Shown piece after piece: positions 9,689 to 18,263 of a DNA stretch of 64,000 nt; position 1 is the first letter of the stretch, and each line of letters opens with the position of its first letter. The translations under genes and the position numbers were made by a program. Source of the stretch: an uncultured Parolsenella sp. (GTDB lineage Bacteria; Actinomycetota; Coriobacteriia; Coriobacteriales; Atopobiaceae); contig NZ_CAKUIH010000003.1 of the NCBI RefSeq assembly GCF_934660935.1, forward strand, positions 1-64,000, in the 5' to 3' direction. The notes beneath the pieces were generated by a model. The model saw nothing but the letters and a program-made list of their open reading frames with translations, searched no databases and was not told where the DNA came from.

Positions 9689-11910
9689 TAGCGCTCGCCT
9701 CCCTTCATGACCGCCGCAATCTCCTCGTTGGTGAGGCCGAGTTCGGCGGAGGACAGCTGTGACTGTGCAATCTCGAGATAGGTGGGGCAGCTGCGGAGAA
9801 GCTCCTCGTGCGTGCCCTGCCCGACGACGCGGCCGTCGTCGAGGACGATGATCTGCGTGGCGCGCATGATCGTGGCGATGCGCTGGGCGACCACGACCAC
9901 GGCGGAGCCGGACGCGGAGGTCGCGAGAGCCTCGCGCAACTTCGCGTCGGTCTTGTAGTCGAGTGCGGAGAAGGAGTCGTCGAAGACCATGACCTCGGGG
10001 CGCTTGGCGAGGGCGCGCGCGATGGCGAGGCGCTGGCGCTGGCCGCCGGAGACGTTGGTGCCACCCTGACTGATCTCGGACTCGTAGCCGCCCTCGCGGC
10101 CCTTGATGAACTCGGCGGCCTGGGCGATGCTCGCAGCAGCACGCATGTCGTCGTCGCCTACGGTGTCACCCGCGAACTTGAGGTTCGTCTCGATGGTGCC
10201 GGAGAAGAGCATGCCCTGCTGCGGCACGTAGCCAATGCGGCAGCGGAGCTCGGAGAGGGACATGTCGCGGACGTCGATGCCATCGAGCGCGACCGCGCCC
10301 TCCGTCGCGTCGTACAGGCGCGGGATGAGCTGGGCGATCGTCGATTTGCCGGAGCCGGTGGCGCCGATGATGCCGAGCGTCTCGCCCGCACGGACGGTGA
10401 AGTTGACGCCCGTGACGACGTTCTCGTCGCCGTCGGGATAGCTGAAGGAGACGTCGCGGAACTCGAGCTGAGCGCGCGGACCGTCGGCCGCGGGGAGTTG
10501 CGGACACTCAGGTTCCCTGATCGAGCTCTGCGTGTTGAGGACGTCCTCGACGCGCTCGCAGGCGACCTCGGCACGCGGGAGCATGACGGAGACCATGGTG
10601 AGGATCATGAACGCCATGACGATCTGCATCGTGTAGGAGATGAACGCCATCATGTCGCCCACCTGCATGACGCCGTCGTTGATGCCGTGCGAGCCCGTCC
10701 ACACGATCAGCACGGTGATGCAGTTCATGACGAACATCATGAGCGGCATCATGAAGCTCATGGCACGGTTCGTGAACAGCTGCGTCTTCATCAGGTCCGT
10801 GCTGGCGTCGTCGAAGCGGGCGAGCTCGTGGTCCTGGCGACCGAAGGCACGGATCGGCATGATGCCGTCGAGCATCTCGCGGGCAACGAGGTTCACGCGG
10901 TCGACGTACTGCTGCATCTTCTTGAACTTGGGCATGGTGAGGCCCATGAGGACGCCGACGACCGCGGACACGGCCACGACGGCGACGCCGATGGTCCACT
11001 CGAGGCCCGTACGCGTGGCGAAGACGCGCATGAGGGCCACGACGCCCATGATCGGCGCCATCATCACCATGCGGATGACGAGCGTGGTTGCCATCTGGAT
11101 CTGTTGGATGTCGTTCGTGCAGCGCGTGATGAGCGAGGCCTGGCTAAACTTGCCCACCTCGGCTGGAGAGAATCGCATGACGCTCTCGAAGGTCTTGCGA
11201 CGCAGGTCGCGCGCGATGGTACAGGCGGTGTGCGAGGCCACGGCGCCGGTGAGGATCGTGGCGACGAGGCTCACGGCGCACAAGCCGAACATCTTGGCCG
11301 CCATGGACGCGAGGTAGGAGTTCTGGACGTCCGACGGGCTGATGCCCTGGGCCTCGTACTCCTTGCCGACGAACGAGATGGCACGCTGGCGCACGATCGA
11401 GCCGCCCATGGAGCCCATCTCGTCAGCCATGGACTCGGCGCCGGAGACGAGCTGGTCCCTGTCGAGCATGCCCATGGGGACGGCCTTGCGGATGTCGTCC
11501 ATGGTGACGGTCCCCTGGATGGGGGCGCCGGTAGCGGAGGCGTCGATGCCCTGCTCGAGCGCGAGGGCCACGGTCTCGGGCAGGCTCATGATGTTCGCGA
11601 GCTCCCCCTCGTCCGAGCGGGCCTCGTCGGTGCCCACATAGGCGCGGACGCCCTCGGCATCAGGCTCGCCATAGGCGGCCTCGATGGTGGCGGCATCCTC
11701 GTCGTTCATGAAAAGCTCGAGGTCCGCGAGGGTCTGCTCTCGGATGGTGGCGGGCACGGCGCTCTCGATGCCGCCCTGCTGGATGCCCACGTCGACGATC
11801 TCGCTCATGTACGTGGGCAACGTGAGGTCTGCGTTGCAGCTGATGATGATCAGCGCGACGGCACACACGAGCGCCAGGATGTGGTTCTTGAATAGCTTGA
11901 TAATCCTCAT
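9688..11910 (-). CDS. ABC exporter half-transporter with degenerate ATPase site (MdlA-like)
   Basis: The 740-aa protein starts MRIIKLFKNHILALV at ATG 11910 with GAGGGGAG upstream. It has an unusually large extracytoplasmic insertion between the first two membrane helices (about residues 40-185, acidic). The core is followed by an ATPase with Walker A GATGSGKST and signature NVSGGQRQRL. After the Walker B strand the sequence is VMVFDDSFSALD, with Asp in place of the catalytic Glu. With the downstream LSQGQ partner this gives one consensus and one degenerate ATP site, as in BmrCD- or TM287/288-type heterodimers. It is 13 nt downstream of the MarR gene, which probably regulates it. Confidence 0.92.
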   Translation of the reverse strand: MRIIKLFKNHILALVCAVALIIISCNADLTLPTYMSEIVDVGIQQGGIESAVPATIREQTLADLELFMNDEDAATIEAAYGEPDAEGVRAYVGTDEARSDEGELANIMSLPETVALALEQGIDASATGAPIQGTVTMDDIRKAVPMGMLDRDQLVSGAESMADEMGSMGGSIVRQRAISFVGKEYEAQGISPSDVQNSYLASMAAKMFGLCAVSLVATILTGAVASHTACTIARDLRRKTFESVMRFSPAEVGKFSQASLITRCTNDIQQIQMATTLVIRMVMMAPIMGVVALMRVFATRTGLEWTIGVAVVAVSAVVGVLMGLTMPKFKKMQQYVDRVNLVAREMLDGIMPIRAFGRQDHELARFDDASTDLMKTQLFTNRAMSFMMPLMMFVMNCITVLIVWTGSHGINDGVMQVGDMMAFISYTMQIVMAFMILTMVSVMLPRAEVACERVEDVLNTQSSIREPECPQLPAADGPRAQLEFRDVSFSYPDGDENVVTGVNFTVRAGETLGIIGATGSGKSTIAQLIPRLYDATEGAVALDGIDVRDMSLSELRCRIGYVPQQGMLFSGTIETNLKFAGDTVGDDDMRAAASIAQAAEFIKGREGGYESEISQGGTNVSGGQRQRLAIARALAKRPEVMVFDDSFSALDYKTDAKLREALATSASGSAVVVVAQRIATIMRATQIIVLDDGRVVGQGTHEELLRSCPTYLEIAQSQLSSAELGLTNEEIAAVMKGGER

Positions 11911-11923
11911 GCCACTCCCCTCT

Positions 11924-12436
11924 CTATTCCCCCTGCGCGGACGGTGCGATGTGGACCTGACGGCCCTCGCGCCTGCGCGCCTCCATGACCTCGACCACGC
12001 GATTGATGACACGGACGAGGTCCCGGGCGTCATCCTCGCCGAGCTCCCTCAGGAAGTCCGCGACCATCTCGACGCCCTCGTCGCGAATCTTGTCCGCTGT
12101 GACGCGTCCCGCGTCCGTGATGGTTACGACGACGCGGCGCTTGTCCTTCGCGGACGTCGTGCGAGTGACGAGCCCGCGCTCCTCGAGCGCGCGCAGGATA
12201 TTCGCGACGCGCGCATCCGAAACGCCCATACGGTTCGCAAGCTCACCCGGCGAAAGCGCTCCGCCGGAGGTGATCAGCTCGCGCAGGACGACGGGCATGC
12301 CGCGGAGCTTCTGGTCGATGCCCCGGCCTGACCTTAGGCGAGACATCAGGAAGCCAGCGTGGATAAGTTGGTCCGCGTAGGCTTCGAACGCCCCGGCGGG
12401 CGATTCCGCGCTCGTTCCCCAACCTTCAGCGCTCAT
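11924..12436 (-). CDS. MarR-family transcriptional regulator
   Basis: The 170-aa protein has a winged-helix DNA-binding core. The recognition part is GELANRMGVSDARVANILRA and the wing contains TRTTSAKDKRRVVVTITDAG, the typical MarR D-x-R-hydrophobic wing. It is the first gene of an operon with the two ABC exporter genes (13-nt gap), an arrangement in which MarR proteins usually repress the exporter and respond to its substrates. Two palindromes upstream of its start are candidate operators. The N terminus carries an extra 25 or so residues before the first MarR helix. Confidence 0.9.
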   Translation of the reverse strand: MSAEGWGTSAESPAGAFEAYADQLIHAGFLMSRLRSGRGIDQKLRGMPVVLRELITSGGALSPGELANRMGVSDARVANILRALEERGLVTRTTSAKDKRRVVVTITDAGRVTADKIRDEGVEMVADFLRELGEDDARDLVRVINRVVEVMEARRREGRQVHIAPSAQGE

Positions 12437-12470
12437 TTCCGTCCCCCTTAATACCTTCTAGTAGTAGTTT

Positions 12471-12524
12471 CTAACGTTAGGCAATATATCCGCATCAGCC
12501 TTTGTGGATTGCATAACCCACAAA
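12471..12524. promoter_or_regulatory. Two candidate MarR operators in the marR/rpmB divergent region
   Basis: CTAACGTTAG (12471-12480) is a perfect 10-bp palindrome. TTTGTGG (12501-12507) and CCACAAA (12518-12524) form a perfect 7-bp inverted repeat with a 10-nt spacer. Both are just upstream of the MarR start at 12436, and the region is AT-rich compared with its surroundings. MarR autoregulation through such sites is usual for the family; binding here is inferred. Confidence 0.45.
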
Positions 12525-12571
12525 TTGGCGTAGACTTCACAGCACGGACACAACATCTCGACGAAACTCGC

Positions 12572-12599
12572 TTGCGCGAGCCGTCTCGTGTGCTATCCT
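12572..12599 (+). promoter_or_regulatory. Candidate sigma70 promoter of rpmB
   Basis: TTGCGC (-35) and TATCCT (-10) are separated by 16 nt, giving a leader of about 55 nt. GGAGG stands about 12 nt before the rpmB ATG. Confidence 0.4.
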
Positions 12600-12658
12600 T
12601 ATCCAGCTATGTGTCGAGGGCGGCTGCACCACGCGCCGCTTAATGGAGGTTTACAACA

Positions 12659-12847
12659 ATGTCTAAGGTTTGCGCCATTTGCGGCAAGCACGCTGTCGCC
12701 GGCCGTTCGATCAGCCACTCGCACCGCGTCACCAACCGTAAGTTCCGTCCGAACATCCAGCACGTCACCGTTGTCATCAACGGCCACAAGCAGAAGATGA
12801 ACGTCTGCTCCACGTGCCTCAAGTCCGGCAAGGTTGCCCGCTCCTAG
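12659..12847 (+). CDS. rpmB: 50S ribosomal protein L28
   Basis: The 62-aa product is L28 of the large ribosomal subunit, starting MSKVCAICGKHAVAG. Cysteines 5, 8, 50 and 53 form two CxxC pairs, so this is the zinc-binding form. Zinc-limited genomes often carry a second cysteine-free copy elsewhere, but none is in this window. It is a single-gene transcription unit with a promoter candidate upstream and a strong terminator downstream. Confidence 0.97.
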   Translation: MSKVCAICGKHAVAGRSISHSHRVTNRKFRPNIQHVTVVINGHKQKMNVCSTCLKSGKVARS

Positions 12848-12887
12848 TAGCGGTCGTCGCTTCTTCGGCGACAACATATGCGAGTTC

Positions 12888-12922
12888 AAGGGAGTCGTCT
12901 TCGGGCGGCTCCCTTTTGTTTT
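12888..12922 (+). terminator. Rho-independent terminator of rpmB
   Basis: AAGGGAGTCGTC and GGCGGCTCCCTT pair (two G-T pairs) around TTCG, followed by TTTTGTTTT. It lies about 40 nt after the rpmB stop. Confidence 0.85.
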
Positions 12923-13016
12923 ACGGCCCCGTCGCAGCCCATGCTTCCGCACGCATAGCCGCGCCATATGTGTCAGCACGCAACAGGCGCATCCAACGAA
13001 GGCAGAGCGCATCGCG

Positions 13017-13055
13017 AAAACGCCGGCGACCCGCAACGAGCGCGAGACGCCGGCG
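13017..13055 (-). terminator. Terminator of the HAD-thiN operon
   Basis: On the minus strand two perfect copies of the self-complementary CGCCGGCG (13021-13028 and 13048-13055) can pair, followed by TTTT. It is 15 nt after the thiamine pyrophosphokinase stop. Confidence 0.65.
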
Positions 13056-13069
13056 CGTGAACACGAGCG

Positions 13070-13750
13070 CTAGCTTATGAGGAACGCCGCGAGAACTCCC
13101 TCATGGCAGGTCACGCGCGCATCAGGGGCATCAACGACGTTGGAGATCCCGCGATCGCGCAGAGCGTCGACGCGGAAGTGGTCGAGCTCCCAGCGCAGGC
13201 CCGTCTCGGACACGCAGGTATCGTCCGCAAGGGCCACGAAGGAAAAGTGGCGCCCGAGGGCCCTCTCCCCCAGCTCCCAGGTAGTAGCGCCCACGGGCGC
13301 GAGGATGCGACACTCGAACTCGTCCTCGACAAGGCGCGGCGCGAGGTCCGCGTTCTTTGTGAGCACGCCAAACACGGCCAGGGCATGGTCCATGCGCCCG
13401 GCGCTCGCGCACGTCACTGTGACCTCGAGGGCCTCGTCCCTCTCGGCGGCGAGCTCACGAGCGCACGAAAAACCGAGCGAGAGGTCCGTGTCATCCTTCG
13501 CAGGAGGAAAGAGACGGATGGGCATCTCGTTCTCGCCCTCGCGCCGGCGCGCCTGGTCACGGACCCACGCGAGGCCATCGGGACTCACGGTGTCGGCGTC
13601 ACCACAGAAGGCGCCGGGGACGACGCCAGCAGCGCGACAGGCATCGGCACCTCGGTCGACGGCAAGCACCAGGTCGCTCTCGGCAGAAAGGCGAGAGACG
13701 AGGGCGGACGAGCTGGGAGCGGGCGAGCCTGCGACGAGAAGGGCGCGCAT
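13070..13750 (-). CDS. Thiamine pyrophosphokinase
   Basis: The enzyme transfers pyrophosphate from ATP to thiamine, giving thiamine diphosphate. The 226-aa product shows the N-terminal LAVDRGADACRAAGV-type ATP-binding segment, the FCGDADTVS motif, the KDDTD metal/substrate motif and SAGRMDHALA (GxRxDH), which together define the family. ATG at 13750 is preceded by GAGGAGG inside the end of the upstream HAD gene (5-nt gap), so translation is coupled. The open frame extends to 13855, but the extra 35 residues overlap the HAD gene and look non-coding. Confidence 0.9.
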   Translation of the reverse strand: MRALLVAGSPAPSSSALVSRLSAESDLVLAVDRGADACRAAGVVPGAFCGDADTVSPDGLAWVRDQARRREGENEMPIRLFPPAKDDTDLSLGFSCARELAAERDEALEVTVTCASAGRMDHALAVFGVLTKNADLAPRLVEDEFECRILAPVGATTWELGERALGRHFSFVALADDTCVSETGLRWELDHFRVDALRDRGISNVVDAPDARVTCHEGVLAAFLIS

Positions 13751-13755
13751 CGCGC

Positions 13756-14460
13756 CTACGCCTCCTCGGGGACGGGCTTGCGCGTCGTGTCGTCGAAAGC
13801 GCGGATAGCCTCGAGCGAGACGGACTCGTAGTTCTCGGAATAGATGTCCGACCACGCGCGGATGAACTCCGGGTCACGGCCATCGTGGTCATTGTGGATG
13901 CCCACGACGTGGAAGCCGGCACGGCGAGACGCGCGCACAGCGAAGGGCGCGTCCTCGAAGACCCAAGTCTCCTCGAGGGGCGTGCCGAGGCGAGACAGAG
14001 CCTCGAGATAGACGTCCGGGAAGTCCTTGTCGCGACCGTCGCGAACCTCGGCCGTACAGATGATGTCGATGAAATACTTATCGAGATTGAAATGCGCAAG
14101 CACGTGGCGCAGGACACTCGAGGTGGTGGAGCTGGCCACAATCATAGGAATGCCTTCAGCGGCAAGACTTTCAACGAAGGCACGCGCACCCGGCATTTCC
14201 TTGATGTTCGTAACGTACTCGTTGAGAACGACGGAATGAATGTGGTCGAGAACTTCCTGAGAGCTCGCTCCGGCACCGTAATCCTCGTGGAGCATCTCGC
14301 TCGTATGCGGAAGAGTGGCCGCTTCGATCCGCGCGATGAGCTCGGGCGTGGGATCAATGCCGTAAGACTCGACAAGACGAGCAAAGACGCTGTTCCACAT
14401 GCACATAGAATCAAGTAACGTGCCATCGCAGTCGAAGATAGCGCCAGAAATCTTGGCCAT
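13756..14460 (-). CDS. HAD-superfamily phosphatase, beta-phosphoglucomutase-like
   Basis: The 234-aa protein begins with the HAD motif I FDCDGTLLDS (nucleophile and acid/base Asp), has motif II VASSTTSS and motif IV VFEDAPFAVRASRRAG. A helical cap inserted after motif I places it in the phosphoglucomutase/phosphoglycolate phosphatase subfamily. The substrate cannot be read from the sequence. It forms a two-gene unit with thiamine pyrophosphokinase, which may only reflect compact operon structure. Confidence 0.88.
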   Translation of the reverse strand: MAKISGAIFDCDGTLLDSMCMWNSVFARLVESYGIDPTPELIARIEAATLPHTSEMLHEDYGAGASSQEVLDHIHSVVLNEYVTNIKEMPGARAFVESLAAEGIPMIVASSTTSSVLRHVLAHFNLDKYFIDIICTAEVRDGRDKDFPDVYLEALSRLGTPLEETWVFEDAPFAVRASRRAGFHVVGIHNDHDGRDPEFIRAWSDIYSENYESVSLEAIRAFDDTTRKPVPEEA

Positions 14461-14706
14461 AAGTACCCCTTATACCGGGGCAACCAGGCCCCTCCGCGGA
14501 TTCTTCCACGGAAATAATACCAGCCGACCGCCACGGACGCGGAGACTCGGCCGTCATATAAAAGTATGGTTATCTTAGGGATGAAACTACCTGCGAAATT
14601 GGGTAAAGTAGCTCATGCGGCCGTAGGGCCGTATTTCTATGCGATAACGCGCGAGAGCGCTGACGATGGTCGCCACGTGGGCGACCCAGACACGGAGGTT
14701 CTTCAG

Positions 14707-14961
14707 ATGGCTCGTTACGACTACCGATGCTCGGATTGCGGCAACGTCTTCGAGGTCGTGCACTCCATGTCCGAGCACCCCGCCATCACGTGCCCCAAGT
14801 GCGGCGCCCCGTGCGAGCGTGTCTTCAAACCCGCGCTGATTTCCTTCAAGGGCACCGGCTTCTACAACACCGACCAGCGCGGCGGCGGTTCTTCGACGAG
14901 CGCCACCTCTGGTGGCTGCGGCAGCTGCTCCGGCGGCGACTGCTCGAGCTGCTCCAAATAG
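14707..14961 (+). CDS. FmdB-type zinc-ribbon protein
   Basis: The 84-aa protein has an N-terminal zinc ribbon (cysteines 8, 11, 29 and 32 in RCSDCG and CPKCG) of the FmdB/CxxC_CXXC_SSSS regulatory-protein family. The tail is Gly/Ser/Cys-rich (GGCGSCSGGDCSSCSK) with four more cysteines. The family's function is not known in most bacteria. ATG at 14707 has GGAGG 8 nt upstream; the longer frame from 14566 is not supported. It is a single-gene unit followed by a terminator. Confidence 0.88.
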   Translation: MARYDYRCSDCGNVFEVVHSMSEHPAITCPKCGAPCERVFKPALISFKGTGFYNTDQRGGGSSTSATSGGCGSCSGGDCSSCSK

Positions 14962-15009
14962 CGCCAGCTGACGTCGCCGAACGGCGGAGCGTACATACGA
15001 TGGCATACA

Positions 15010-15046
15010 AGCGGGGTCCACGTTGACGCGTGGTCCCCGCTTTTCT
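15010..15046 (+). terminator. Terminator after the FmdB-type gene
   Basis: AGCGGGGTCCACG pairs with CGTGGTCCCCGCT (one mismatch), followed by TTTTCT. It also lies between the convergent FmdB gene and rsmB and could act weakly on the other strand. Confidence 0.8.
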
Positions 15047-15109
15047 ATCTCGACGGCACCTGCCCGGCTCGCGGATGCCACGCGACCTCGCGCCACCGAC
15101 GCACCCCAG

Positions 15110-16549
15110 CTATGACTCGCGGATCAGCCTCGCGAAGAAGTGGCCGTCGAAGGCATCGCGCATGGGAGTCGACTGGAACTCGCCGCGCTCGTTGAGGTTG
15201 CGCTCAAACGGCGCGCGAGACCCCTCGTCAAGCGCCGCCACGGCGGGCGCCGCGAGGATGTCGCCACGCACGAAGCCGCGACCCTCCTCGCTCGCGAGGA
15301 AGTGCTCCACGACGCAGGAGTTCTCCTCCGGAAGGACCGAGCACGTGGCATAGACGAGGGAGCCGCCCACGGCGACGCGGGAAGCGGCGGCGCGAAGCAG
15401 CCTCAGCTGCAGGCTGGGCAGGGAGTCCACATTCTCGGGGTCGACGATCGCCTGCTCAAGCGCCCAAGCAGTTTCGGGATGGCGACGCATGGTACCCGTA
15501 CCCGAGCAAGGCGCGTCGACGAGGACGGAGTCAAACTGACCACGAAGCGCCTCGGGAAGCTCGTCTTCTTCGGCAAGGCGCGTCCCGTCGAATTCGACGC
15601 ACGAGACGACGTCGGAAAGGCCGGCGCTCTCCATGCGCGCAGCGGAGAGCCGTGCCTTCGACGCAACCAGTTCGCAACCGACGACACACGTCCCCTCGCC
15701 AAGCCGAGAGGCCAGGCTCGCAAGAAGCAGGGACTTCGTGCCACGGCCCTGCCCCACCTCAAGCACGCGACCGGCCCCAGCTGCGGCTCGACAGCACATC
15801 TGCGCCGCCATATCAGCGGCAACGACGTCACACGTACCGAGAAGGCCGCTCCTTGAGAGACCTGCCGGCATACCCAGGCGCCAACAACCGGGAAGCTCAG
15901 TGGCGGCAGGATCGAGACCAGCCTTGCCGAGAAGTCCCTCGACTCCCTCGACGCCAACCTTGCCGGCGGCTGCGTAGATAGGCGCGGGCTCGAGGGCGCA
16001 TGCGCACATCCCGGCGGCGCGAGCCATGCCCACGGCGGCGACGAGGCGCTCGACAAGCCACTCGGGATAGCCGGAGGCGACCACGAGCTCGCCGACAGAG
16101 ACGGACATGCGGGCCCCCGCGGCGACGGCGTCCGTCGCCTCGCGTGCCTCATCAACCTCAGGGCGGCACTCGGCCACGCGCCTGAGCACGGCGTTCGCCA
16201 TGCGTGCGGCTCGCGGCTGCACTCCCCTGACTAGCTCGACACCCTGGCTCACGGCGACCTGCCGCGGCGTGTCGAGATAGAGCAGCTCGAACGAGGCGAG
16301 ACGGAGGGCATCCCTCACGCGCGGCTCAAGGGAGCCAGGGCGAGAGACGAACGAGTCGATGCGGCGATCGAGTTCTCCGGAGGCGACGTTCACGCCAAGC
16401 ACGAGCCTTGTGGCCAAAGCACGGCCCTTGCGCCCGAGCGTCTCCATCTCGCGGGCGCCACGCATGAGATCGCGGGCGCGGGCACCACGGCGGCGCTGAG
16501 CGCCAAGCAGATGCAGGGCCGTCGTGCGAGCCGGGCTTGCGACCGCCAT
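15110..16549 (-). CDS. rsmB: 16S rRNA (cytosine-C5-967) methyltransferase RsmB
   Basis: RsmB methylates C967 of 16S rRNA using S-adenosylmethionine. The 479-aa protein has a NusB-like helical N-terminal domain (about residues 1-150), then the Rossmann-fold methyltransferase domain with SAM-binding LEVGQGRGTKSLLLAS, motif IV VDAPCSGTGTMRRHPE, and motif VI VYATCSVLPEEN. The two conserved cysteines of the family are both present. Its ATG follows the fmt stop with no gap (TAAATG). It ends the priA-def-fmt-rsmB run. Confidence 0.95.
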   Translation of the reverse strand: MAVASPARTTALHLLGAQRRRGARARDLMRGAREMETLGRKGRALATRLVLGVNVASGELDRRIDSFVSRPGSLEPRVRDALRLASFELLYLDTPRQVAVSQGVELVRGVQPRAARMANAVLRRVAECRPEVDEAREATDAVAAGARMSVSVGELVVASGYPEWLVERLVAAVGMARAAGMCACALEPAPIYAAAGKVGVEGVEGLLGKAGLDPAATELPGCWRLGMPAGLSRSGLLGTCDVVAADMAAQMCCRAAAGAGRVLEVGQGRGTKSLLLASLASRLGEGTCVVGCELVASKARLSAARMESAGLSDVVSCVEFDGTRLAEEDELPEALRGQFDSVLVDAPCSGTGTMRRHPETAWALEQAIVDPENVDSLPSLQLRLLRAAASRVAVGGSLVYATCSVLPEENSCVVEHFLASEEGRGFVRGDILAAPAVAALDEGSRAPFERNLNERGEFQSTPMRDAFDGHFFARLIRES

Positions 16550-17467
16550 TTACACACGCTCCCAGGCGATATCGTCTCCACGGAGACCAGCCGCCCAGGC
16601 AGACGCCTCCATCTCGCGCTTGCCGTCGGGCTTGACGGAGATGACCTCGATGGCACCGTCGGCGCAACCAAGGGCGACGCGACCATGGGAAACCTCGACC
16701 GCTCCGACAGCGGGCCTCATGTCTTCGCAGATGGTGGCGCGCATGATGCGAGCGCCCTTACCCGCGACGGCACAACGCGCGGGAGCGGCGTCCGAAGAAG
16801 CCTGCACGCGGCGCGCGTTCTCGAGGGCATCATCCGCCGGATCAAGCTTCATCTCGGCCTTCTCGATCTTGTGCGCGTAGGTGACGAGGGATTCGTCCTG
16901 CTCGGTCCACGTGACCGTACCAGCCTCGATCTCGCGGAGGGACTCGATGAGCGCATTCGCACCAAGCTCGCCGATCTTGGCCATGAGCTCGGCGGAAGTC
17001 ATGTCGCCAACCTCGCAGGAGGCCTGCGCACAATAGGCACCGGCGTCGAGGGCGGAAACGACCTGCATGATCGAGACGCCCGCGCGTTCGTCTCCGGCGA
17101 GAATCGCACGCTGTACGGGGGCGGCGCCGCGCCAGCGAGGAAGAAGCGACGCGTGCACGTTCACGCAGCCGAGAGGCGCCATCTCAAGGACGGCGTCCGG
17201 AAGGATGCAGCCATAGGCGGCGACGCAGATGATATCCGCGCGCACGGCGCGCATGGCATCCAAGACCTCGGGCGTCATGCGATTTGCTTCGATTACCTCG
17301 ATGCCACGAGAGGCGGCCTCCGCCTTGACGGGACTGGGCTCGAGGCGCTTACCCCTGCCACGAACGGCGTCGGGCCTCGTGATGACGAGAGCGACCTCGA
17401 AGGTATCCGCGAGGGCGCAAAGAGATGGGACGGCAAAATCGGGCGTGCCCATGAAGATAACGCGCAT
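16550..17467 (-). CDS. fmt: Methionyl-tRNA formyltransferase
   Basis: Fmt formylates initiator Met-tRNA with 10-formyl-tetrahydrofolate. The 305-aa protein starts MRVIFMGTPDFAVPSL and contains the catalytic region NVHASLLPRWRGAAPVQ (His of HxSLLP) and the loop ALDAGAY. Length is normal. The open frame runs on to 17584, but the first 39 residues are outside the family. It sits between def and rsmB, so formylation and deformylation are encoded side by side. Confidence 0.96.
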   Translation of the reverse strand: MRVIFMGTPDFAVPSLCALADTFEVALVITRPDAVRGRGKRLEPSPVKAEAASRGIEVIEANRMTPEVLDAMRAVRADIICVAAYGCILPDAVLEMAPLGCVNVHASLLPRWRGAAPVQRAILAGDERAGVSIMQVVSALDAGAYCAQASCEVGDMTSAELMAKIGELGANALIESLREIEAGTVTWTEQDESLVTYAHKIEKAEMKLDPADDALENARRVQASSDAAPARCAVAGKGARIMRATICEDMRPAVGAVEVSHGRVALGCADGAIEVISVKPDGKREMEASAWAAGLRGDDIAWERV

Positions 17468-17525
17468 ATCGGCCTCCCTAGAAGGGAACGGGTCTAAAGG
17501 ATGAAAGGAGCGAGCGACGCAGCCG

Positions 17526-18077
17526 CTACTCCGCTGAGGTCTCGCCAGGACGCGCGCCGCCGGAGATAGCAGCTTCGCAGTCATGCAGGGCCTTGACGCG
17601 CTCGAGCAGCGGGAGATGATCGACCATCGTCACGCCGTTTAGGTGGTCGATCTCGTGCTGGAGGCAGACGGCGAGGAGGTTGTTCTCGGCCTCATACTGA
17701 AGAAGGTCGCCGTCGAGATCCGTCGCGTGGACGATGACGTGACTCGGACGCTCGATGTCCACCGAGATGCCGGGGAACGAGAGGCAGCCCTCGGAGAAGA
17801 GGCGCGGGGCGCCGTCTGCGGTGACGATCTTGGGGTTAATCAGCACGTAAGGATTGCGGCTGGATGGGTCACCCGGCACATAGTCCACATCGATGACGAC
17901 GAGGCGAACGAGCTTGCCAATCTGGGGCGCGGCGAGACCGCAACCGTCGGCGTCATACATGACGTCAAGCATGTACTTGGCGAGCTTGCGGACGGAGTCG
18001 TCGACCTTCTCGATGGGCGCGCACATCTCGGAGAGGCGCGGGTCTGGGGTCAGGACGATGTCTTCGGATGCGCTCAT
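17526..18077 (-). CDS. def: Peptide deformylase
   Basis: Def removes the formyl group from nascent protein N termini. All three motifs are present in the 183-aa product: DGCGLAAPQIG (motif I), EGCLSFPG (motif II with the metal-binding Cys) and HEIDHLNG (motif III, HExxH). ATG at 18077 is preceded by AAGGAG 5 nt away. The open frame extends to 18260, but the additional 61 codons have no support. It lies 58 nt upstream of fmt on the same strand. Confidence 0.96.
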   Translation of the reverse strand: MSASEDIVLTPDPRLSEMCAPIEKVDDSVRKLAKYMLDVMYDADGCGLAAPQIGKLVRLVVIDVDYVPGDPSSRNPYVLINPKIVTADGAPRLFSEGCLSFPGISVDIERPSHVIVHATDLDGDLLQYEAENNLLAVCLQHEIDHLNGVTMVDHLPLLERVKALHDCEAAISGGARPGETSAE

Positions 18078-18263
18078 GATGCTCCTTCTCGGCTGCCGTG
18101 AGTTTTCACAAGAGACCATGATACCAGCAGGAATGCGCTCGCGACGGGGCGCCAGCACGTCCTCACGCGATAGCCACGCGATGGGCGACGGGCAACGCGC
18201 GCAGCCCTCGCTCGGCGGCATCCCGCAAGCGCAAGTGCGCCACGCCGTCTGCGGGACCAACCG

